A stretch of DNA of 10,011 bases from an uncultured Bacilli bacterium (GTDB lineage Bacteria > Bacillota_I > Bacilli_A > RF39 > UBA660): the NCBI GenBank assembly GCA_947629425.1, contig CANRDR010000050.1, forward strand, positions 1-10,011. Direction: 5' to 3'. Position numbers and translations under genes: made by a program. This document shows positions 6,752 through 10,011 of this stretch, in pieces (positions within the stretch are counted from its first letter, which is position 1; the number at the start of each line of letters is the position of its first letter). Under the pieces are notes generated by a model. It worked only from the letters and a program-made list of their open reading frames with translations, was not told the DNA's origin and made no database searches.

Positions 6752-7714
6752 ATGACTAGAGATAAAAATAACTCAGGAAGCAAAATATTTAAAACTTTAG
6801 ATGAACAAATAGACATACTAGTAAATAAAGGGTTAGTTATTGATGATATAGACTCAGCCAAAAGAATTCTATTAAGAGAAAACTATTTTTTTATAAGTGG
6901 ATATAGACATCTCTTATTAAAATCAAAAACTGATAAAAAATTTATAGAAGGCGCTACTTTTAAAGAATTATATGCACTATTTAATTTTGATAGACAAATA
7001 AGAAATATAATATTTAAAAATTTATTAATTATAGAAAATAATATAAAAAGTATATTCTCTTATCAATTATCAAAAAAATATGGTTATAAAGAAAAAGATT
7101 ATTTAAGACCTTCTAATTTTACAAATAATCCAGAAAAATTTAGACAAGTTAATGATTTAATAAAAAAGATGAAACGACAAATTAGAATAAATGGGGCTCA
7201 GCATTCAGCAACAAAACATTATATTTCTAATTATGGATATATTCCAATGTGGATAGTTGTAAAAGTATTATCTTTTGGAATAGTTTGTGAATTATATTCT
7301 ATTATGAAAAAAGAAGATCAAATAGAAATATCTGAAATATATAAAATACCACCAAATGATTTGTTAATCTATTTACCGATACTAGCGAATTATAGGAATT
7401 TATGTGCACATGAAGATATATTATATGATTATAAAACACAAAAACCTATACCTGATACTACATATCATAATTTGCTAAATATTCCCAAATTAGATGGAGA
7501 GTATATCTATGGTAAAGATGATTTATTTGCATTATTAATAATTTTAAAAAAAATGTTATCTAAAGAAGAATTTAAATTATTAGTAAATGAATTAACTTAT
7601 GAAATAGATGTACTTGATGGTAAATTAAATAGTATAAAAATTGAAAAAGTTTTAAATGCAATAGGATTTCCAAATAATTTTAAAGAAATATGTTATATAG
7701 ATAAGGAGTTATAG
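6752..7714 (+). CDS. Abi_2 (AbiD/AbiF-like) family protein with HEPN RNxxxH motif
   Basis: The start ATG 6752 has AGGTGA at 6742-6747; a GTG at 6725 in the same frame is upstream of this site and within the promoter. This gives 320 residues, normal for the family. The N-terminal pattern KTLDEQIDILVNKGL... LLRENYFFISGYR (residues 14-52) and LYALFNFDRQIRNIIF (73-88) are typical of Abi_2. R215 to H220 (RNLCAH) is the RxxxxH signature of HEPN domains, which in many relatives is a metal-independent RNase site. Abi proteins of Lactococcus (AbiD, AbiF) stop phage growth by abortive infection, but many family members are untested. No antitoxin gene is next to it; instead the HtrA protease follows after 3 bases. 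Cytosolic, with no membrane segment. Family is secure; anti-phage function is inference. Confidence 0.9.
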   Translation: MTRDKNNSGSKIFKTLDEQIDILVNKGLVIDDIDSAKRILLRENYFFISGYRHLLLKSKTDKKFIEGATFKELYALFNFDRQIRNIIFKNLLIIENNIKSIFSYQLSKKYGYKEKDYLRPSNFTNNPEKFRQVNDLIKKMKRQIRINGAQHSATKHYISNYGYIPMWIVVKVLSFGIVCELYSIMKKEDQIEISEIYKIPPNDLLIYLPILANYRNLCAHEDILYDYKTQKPIPDTTYHNLLNIPKLDGEYIYGKDDLFALLIILKKMLSKEEFKLLVNELTYEIDVLDGKLNSIKIEKVLNAIGFPNNFKEICYIDKEL

Positions 7715-7717
7715 AAA

Positions 7718-8809
7718 ATGAAAAATAAAACATTAAGTATTATAGCAGTAATTTTAGCATTATTTGTTGGTGCTTCAGGAATGTATGCGGTAATAAGATA
7801 TTTACCAATAGATTTGCCAACTTCAACTGTAGTAAATAAAAGTGAAAAAGAAGTAACAGTTATTGATAATGGAATTGCAGATTCTGTTGAAAAATTATAC
7901 GATGCTGTTGTAGTAGTTGGTTCATATAAAAATGGACAACTAGCAAGCAGTGGAACAGGTTTTGTTTATGATGAAGATGACAAATATGCATATATGTTAA
8001 CTAATGCACATGTAGTTGAAGGTTCAACAAGTGTAAAAGTTAAATTTACAAATGATGATATTGAAAATGTTGAGTTAGTAGGAAGTGATTCATATTCTGA
8101 TATTGCAGTACTAAAAGTTGCAAAAGATAAAGTTATAAAAGTAGCATCAATTGGTAAAAATGAAAATTCAAGATTAGGAGATACAGTATTTACTATTGGT
8201 GCACCTTTATCAGATGAATACTCATGGACAGTAACTAGAGGAATTTTATCAAATAAAGATAGATTAATTGAAGTAAATCCAACTAATGGAGGACAAAGTG
8301 ATTGGGTAATGCAAGTATTACAAACTGATGCTGCAATTAATAGTGGAAATAGTGGTGGACCTTTAGCAAACTCTAATGGAGAAGTCATTGGTATTACTAA
8401 TATGAAATTAATTAGTAGTGGTGTAGAAGGTATAGGTTTTGCTATTCCAATTGAAGATGCAATAAATTATGCAACACAACTTAGAACAAATGGAAAAATA
8501 GAAAGACCATTTATTGGAATATCTATGTTGAATACATCTGATACGTATATATTAGAACAATATAGAATAATGGTTGATGATGGTGTAGAAGGTGCAGTAG
8601 TTGTTCAAGTACAAGAAGATTCTCCTGCTGATAAGGGTGGATTAAAACTAGGTGATGTAATTACAGGAATAAATGATTATGAAGTAACAAGTGTTGCAAA
8701 ATTAAAATATTATTTATATAAATTTAAACCTGATGATGAAGTTACATTAAAATTTAATAGAACAGGAAAAGAACATACTGTTAAAATTAAATTAAGTAAA
8801 AGTGAGTAG
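7718..8809 (+). CDS. htrA: HtrA/DegP-type trypsin-like serine protease with one PDZ domain
   Basis: The protein has 363 residues. Residues 5-27 form an N-terminal membrane anchor with the rest outside the cell, the layout of Gram-positive HtrA. The catalytic triad is visible: H98 in TNAHVV, D128 in YSDIAVLKV and S212 in GNSGGPL. A PDZ domain covers about 262-360, with the EDSPADKGGLKLGDVITGIN motif. HtrA enzymes degrade or refold misfolded exported proteins at the membrane surface and are often stress-induced. The start ATG 7718 follows AAGGAG (7703-7708), located in the last codons of the Abi_2 gene, whose stop is 7712-7714. The two genes are thus likely on one mRNA, with no promoter visible between. 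A terminator overlaps the 3' end. The first hydrophobic segment lacks a clear cleavage site, so it is probably retained as an anchor. Confidence 0.95.
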   Translation: MKNKTLSIIAVILALFVGASGMYAVIRYLPIDLPTSTVVNKSEKEVTVIDNGIADSVEKLYDAVVVVGSYKNGQLASSGTGFVYDEDDKYAYMLTNAHVVEGSTSVKVKFTNDDIENVELVGSDSYSDIAVLKVAKDKVIKVASIGKNENSRLGDTVFTIGAPLSDEYSWTVTRGILSNKDRLIEVNPTNGGQSDWVMQVLQTDAAINSGNSGGPLANSNGEVIGITNMKLISSGVEGIGFAIPIEDAINYATQLRTNGKIERPFIGISMLNTSDTYILEQYRIMVDDGVEGAVVVQVQEDSPADKGGLKLGDVITGINDYEVTSVAKLKYYLYKFKPDDEVTLKFNRTGKEHTVKIKLSKSE

Positions 8810-8832
8810 ATTGTAAAAAATCTATTCTTTTT
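8804..8832 (+). terminator. Intrinsic terminator overlapping the htrA stop codon
   Basis: GAGTAGATT (8804-8812) pairs with AATCTATTC (8819-8827), 9 pairs with one G-T wobble and a 6-base loop, followed by TTTTT (8828-8832). The TAG stop (8807-8809) lies in the 5' arm. Confidence 0.82.
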
Positions 8833-8854
8833 ATGTAAAGTAAAAATGTATTTA

Positions 8855-8883
8855 TTGAAAATAGAAAACATTTGTTTTAAAAT
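8855..8883 (+). promoter_or_regulatory. Sigma-A-type promoter for the 8900-9789 operon
   Basis: TTGAAA (8855-8860, 5 of 6) and TAAAAT (8878-8883, 5 of 6) are separated by exactly 17 bases. It follows the htrA terminator. The spacer contains a 14-bp palindrome, an operator position. Confidence 0.7.
8865..8878. promoter_or_regulatory. Candidate operator AAAACATTTGTTTT in promoter spacer
   Basis: AAAACA-TT-TGTTTT has perfect 6-base inverted arms around a 2-base centre and fills the space between -35 and -10. Its core AACATTTGTT is identical to that of the LexA-like site at 9922-9935, but it lacks the outer G/C (GAAC...GTTC) that LexA prefers, so regulator identity is open. Confidence 0.4.
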
Positions 8884-8899
8884 TTAAATAGGTGATTAT

Positions 8900-9550
8900 A
8901 TGCAAAAAAGTGATGAATTTGATAAATTTATAAAAAATAGTGTAAATGATACTTCTATAGATTATAAACCTAAAAAGAAAAATAAAAGAAAAGAACAAAT
9001 AATGAGATGTTTAGCATTTTTTATAGCAGGTGCTATATCATTTGGTGGTATTCATACAGTATATAATAAATTTTCTGAAACAAGTTCAAAAAATATAGCA
9101 ACAAAAAATGTTAATAATTATATTGATGATCTTGCTAATCTAGATTTAGATGGAGATACAATGATGATAGAAGCAAAAAAAGATATAGGTTATGGAGATA
9201 ATCATAAAGTCTATTATGATGTGAAAATTTTTGCAGATACTATAATTAATACAAGTCCAACTTATTTTCATGCAACACTTTATACAATATATGATGATTT
9301 ATTAAACGAATATGGTAAAACTACTGCTATTAATTATATGGATGATATATTACTAGAATTACATTCAAGAGTTAGTGAATTGGACCCTATATTGCAAATA
9401 AGATTAAATGATGTATCAGACTTTGATGATTTATTAAGACTTATGAACATGACAGAAGATGAATATTTAGAATTTGCAAAAAATCAAACAATAAAATATG
9501 CTAAAGTAATAAAAGAAGAGGCTAAAGAAGAAAAGGGGAAAACTTTATAA
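8900..9550 (+). CDS. Hypothetical single-pass membrane protein
   Basis: The protein has 216 residues and I do not recognise it. Residues 1-33 are charged, ending in a Lys-rich block (KPKKKNKRKEQ). Residues 36-54 are a single hydrophobic span (CLAFFIAGAISFGGI). The positive block just before the span predicts the N-terminus inside and residues 57-216 outside. The outer part is mixed alpha/beta in look, with DVKIFADTIINTSPTYFHATLYTIYDDLL and an acidic, helical C-terminus (MTEDEYLEFAKNQTIKYAKVIKEEAKEEKG). There are no cysteines outside the membrane region and no catalytic motif I can name. AGGTGA (8890-8895) precedes ATG 8900. Its stop codon overlaps the next gene's ATG by one base (TAATG), so the two are coupled. 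Confidence 0.85.
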   Translation: MQKSDEFDKFIKNSVNDTSIDYKPKKKNKRKEQIMRCLAFFIAGAISFGGIHTVYNKFSETSSKNIATKNVNNYIDDLANLDLDGDTMMIEAKKDIGYGDNHKVYYDVKIFADTIINTSPTYFHATLYTIYDDLLNEYGKTTAINYMDDILLELHSRVSELDPILQIRLNDVSDFDDLLRLMNMTEDEYLEFAKNQTIKYAKVIKEEAKEEKGKTL

Positions 9551-9789
9551 TGAAAGAAGTAGAAGTTATTACATTAGAAAATAATAAAAATTATATTATT
9601 ATAGATAAAATAAAAGATAATAAAAATGAATATATATATTTATCTAATGAAGATGATGAAACAGATTTTTGCATAAGAAAACATATAGGAGATAATTTAT
9701 GTGGTTTAGAAAATAATGAAGAGTTTTTTAAAGCACTAGAATTATTAAAAAATAAAAATAAAGATATAGTAGATAAATTAAATATATGA
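9550..9789 (+). CDS. Small acidic protein, possible DUF1292 family
   Basis: The protein has 79 residues. It starts at ATG 9550, overlapping the preceding stop by one base, with AGGGG at 9534-9538 as ribosome site. The sequence VEVITLENNKNYIIIDKI, then NEYIYLSNEDDETDFCIRK, then LENNEEFFKALELL follows the order seen in DUF1292 proteins (a short beta-rich domain that ends in an acidic 'D/NxEEF' helix). That match is from general pattern only. It is cytosolic with no known activity, and ends with TGA, showing TGA is a true stop here. An unrelated small protein coupled to the membrane protein upstream cannot be excluded. Confidence 0.75.
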   Translation: MKEVEVITLENNKNYIIIDKIKDNKNEYIYLSNEDDETDFCIRKHIGDNLCGLENNEEFFKALELLKNKNKDIVDKLNI

Positions 9790-9806
9790 AATTAATTTCT
9801 TTAAGT

Positions 9807-9833
9807 ATTATTGCTTGCGAGTAATTAATTTTT
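9807..9833 (+). terminator. Weak candidate terminator after the DUF1292-like gene
   Basis: ATTATT (9807-9812) pairs with AGTAAT (9820-9825), 6 weak pairs including a T-G, with a 7-base loop. A T-rich tail reaches 9833. A 12-bp palindrome GAAATTAATTTC at 9788-9799 lies at the gene's end. Termination here is plausible but not strong. Confidence 0.3.
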
Positions 9834-9921
9834 GTAGTATCATTTAAGTAGAGTAAGAAAGTACTCAAAAAAATAAAAATTATATACGAAGGATTGAATT
9901 ATATAACCAATCTCTCTCATA

Positions 9922-9935
9922 AGAACATTTGTTCG
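9922..9935. promoter_or_regulatory. LexA-like operator (SOS box)
   Basis: AGAACATTTGTTCG matches 12 of 14 bases of the Gram-positive LexA site CGAACATATGTTCG, with intact GAAC-N4-GTTC half-sites. It lies 22-34 bases upstream of a perfect TATAAT and about 50 bases before a start codon, so it would control the gene leaving on the right. Confidence 0.6.
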
Positions 9936-9939
9936 ATAT

Positions 9940-9947
9940 GGGGGGGG
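9940..9947 (+). repeat. Homopolymeric G8 run between operator and -10
   Basis: Eight consecutive G in a region that is otherwise very AT-rich. It lies between the LexA-like site and the -10 hexamers at 9949-9954 and 9957-9962. Runs of this kind change length by slippage. Confidence 0.85.
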
Positions 9948-9948
9948 T

Positions 9949-9962
9949 TATACTTATATAAT
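9949..9962 (+). promoter_or_regulatory. -10 region for the gene at the right edge
   Basis: TATACT (9949-9954) and a perfect TATAAT (9957-9962) are both present. No good -35 is found at 17 bases from either; TTGTTC in the operator (9929-9934) is 14 bases from the first and 22 from the second. Confidence 0.4.
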
Positions 9963-9987
9963 TTTTTTATATGGAAAAGAGATTTAT

Positions 9988-10011
9988 ATGAATAGAAATG
10001 TATTTAATAAG
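9988..10011 (+). CDS. First eight codons of a gene leaving the window
   Basis: ATG 9988 begins MNRNVFNK and stays open to the edge. A weak purine-rich site (GGAAAAGAGA, 9973-9982) precedes it. An earlier ATG at 9971 runs into TGA after six codons, so it is not the start. The product cannot be told. A nearby LexA-like site would suggest a DNA-damage-response gene, an inference only. Confidence 0.45.

Noticed and set aside
7966..8388. 140-codon minus-strand frame inside htrA
   Set aside because: Lies antisense to the well-defined protease domain and has no recognisable content.
9860..9875. GAGTA-AGAAAG-TACTC hairpin as a terminator
   Set aside because: It is followed by A, not T, on the plus strand, the stem is only five pairs, and no U tract follows on the minus strand.
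9894..9995. 33-codon plus-strand ORF starting with TTG after GAAGGA
   Set aside because: The ribosome site touches the start codon, the ORF runs through the operator, G8 run and promoter, and it overlaps the better start at 9988.

Overview
The window is very AT-rich, with A/T at most third codon positions, and its promoters, Shine-Dalgarno sites and intrinsic terminators look like those of a low-GC Bacillota. Every tryptophan I checked is TGG, TGA ends at least one ORF, and an RF2 gene carries the classic autoregulatory frameshift. It therefore reads as genetic code 11 and not the Mycoplasma code. An uncultured gut-type member of the Bacilli (Erysipelotrichales/RF39-like) is a reasonable guess from composition and gene content, but the sequence does not prove it.

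Layout: (1) 1-327, the C-terminal part of a Fic-domain protein entering from the left, followed by an intrinsic terminator. (2) 518-2464, a two-gene operon: prfB (release factor 2, made only by +1 frameshifting at codon 25) and a YitT-type membrane protein, closed by a terminator that overlaps the last codons. (3) 2577-5197, a promoter, a small ORF that looks frame-broken at an A6 run, and a large unrecognised protein of 821 residues. That protein has an N-terminal HELLH zincin-like motif, a central conserved-looking region around a WCT motif, and a C-terminal solenoid of twelve 20-residue repeats. (4) 5234-6666, two cell-envelope genes pointing away from each other: a Thr/Lys-rich, membrane-anchored CAP/SCP protein (minus strand) and a CwlD-like N-acetylmuramoyl-L-alanine amidase (plus strand). 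(5) 6752-8809, an Abi_2 (AbiD/F-like, HEPN motif) protein with only 3 bases between it and an HtrA-type serine protease with a PDZ domain. (6) 8900-9789, an unrecognised single-pass membrane protein overlapping by one base a small acidic protein that may belong to DUF1292. (7) 9790-10011, a non-coding stretch with a LexA-like operator, a G8 run, a perfect -10 hexamer and the first eight codons of a gene leaving on the right.

Functionally it is a mixture: translation termination, cell-wall remodelling and surface protein quality control on one hand, and accessory genes (Fic, Abi_2, the zincin/repeat protein) on the other. The most novel item is the 2577-5197 locus. The most testable regulatory items are two promoter-associated palindromes sharing the core AACATTTGTT (8867-8876 and 9924-9933), and the G8 run beside the second one.
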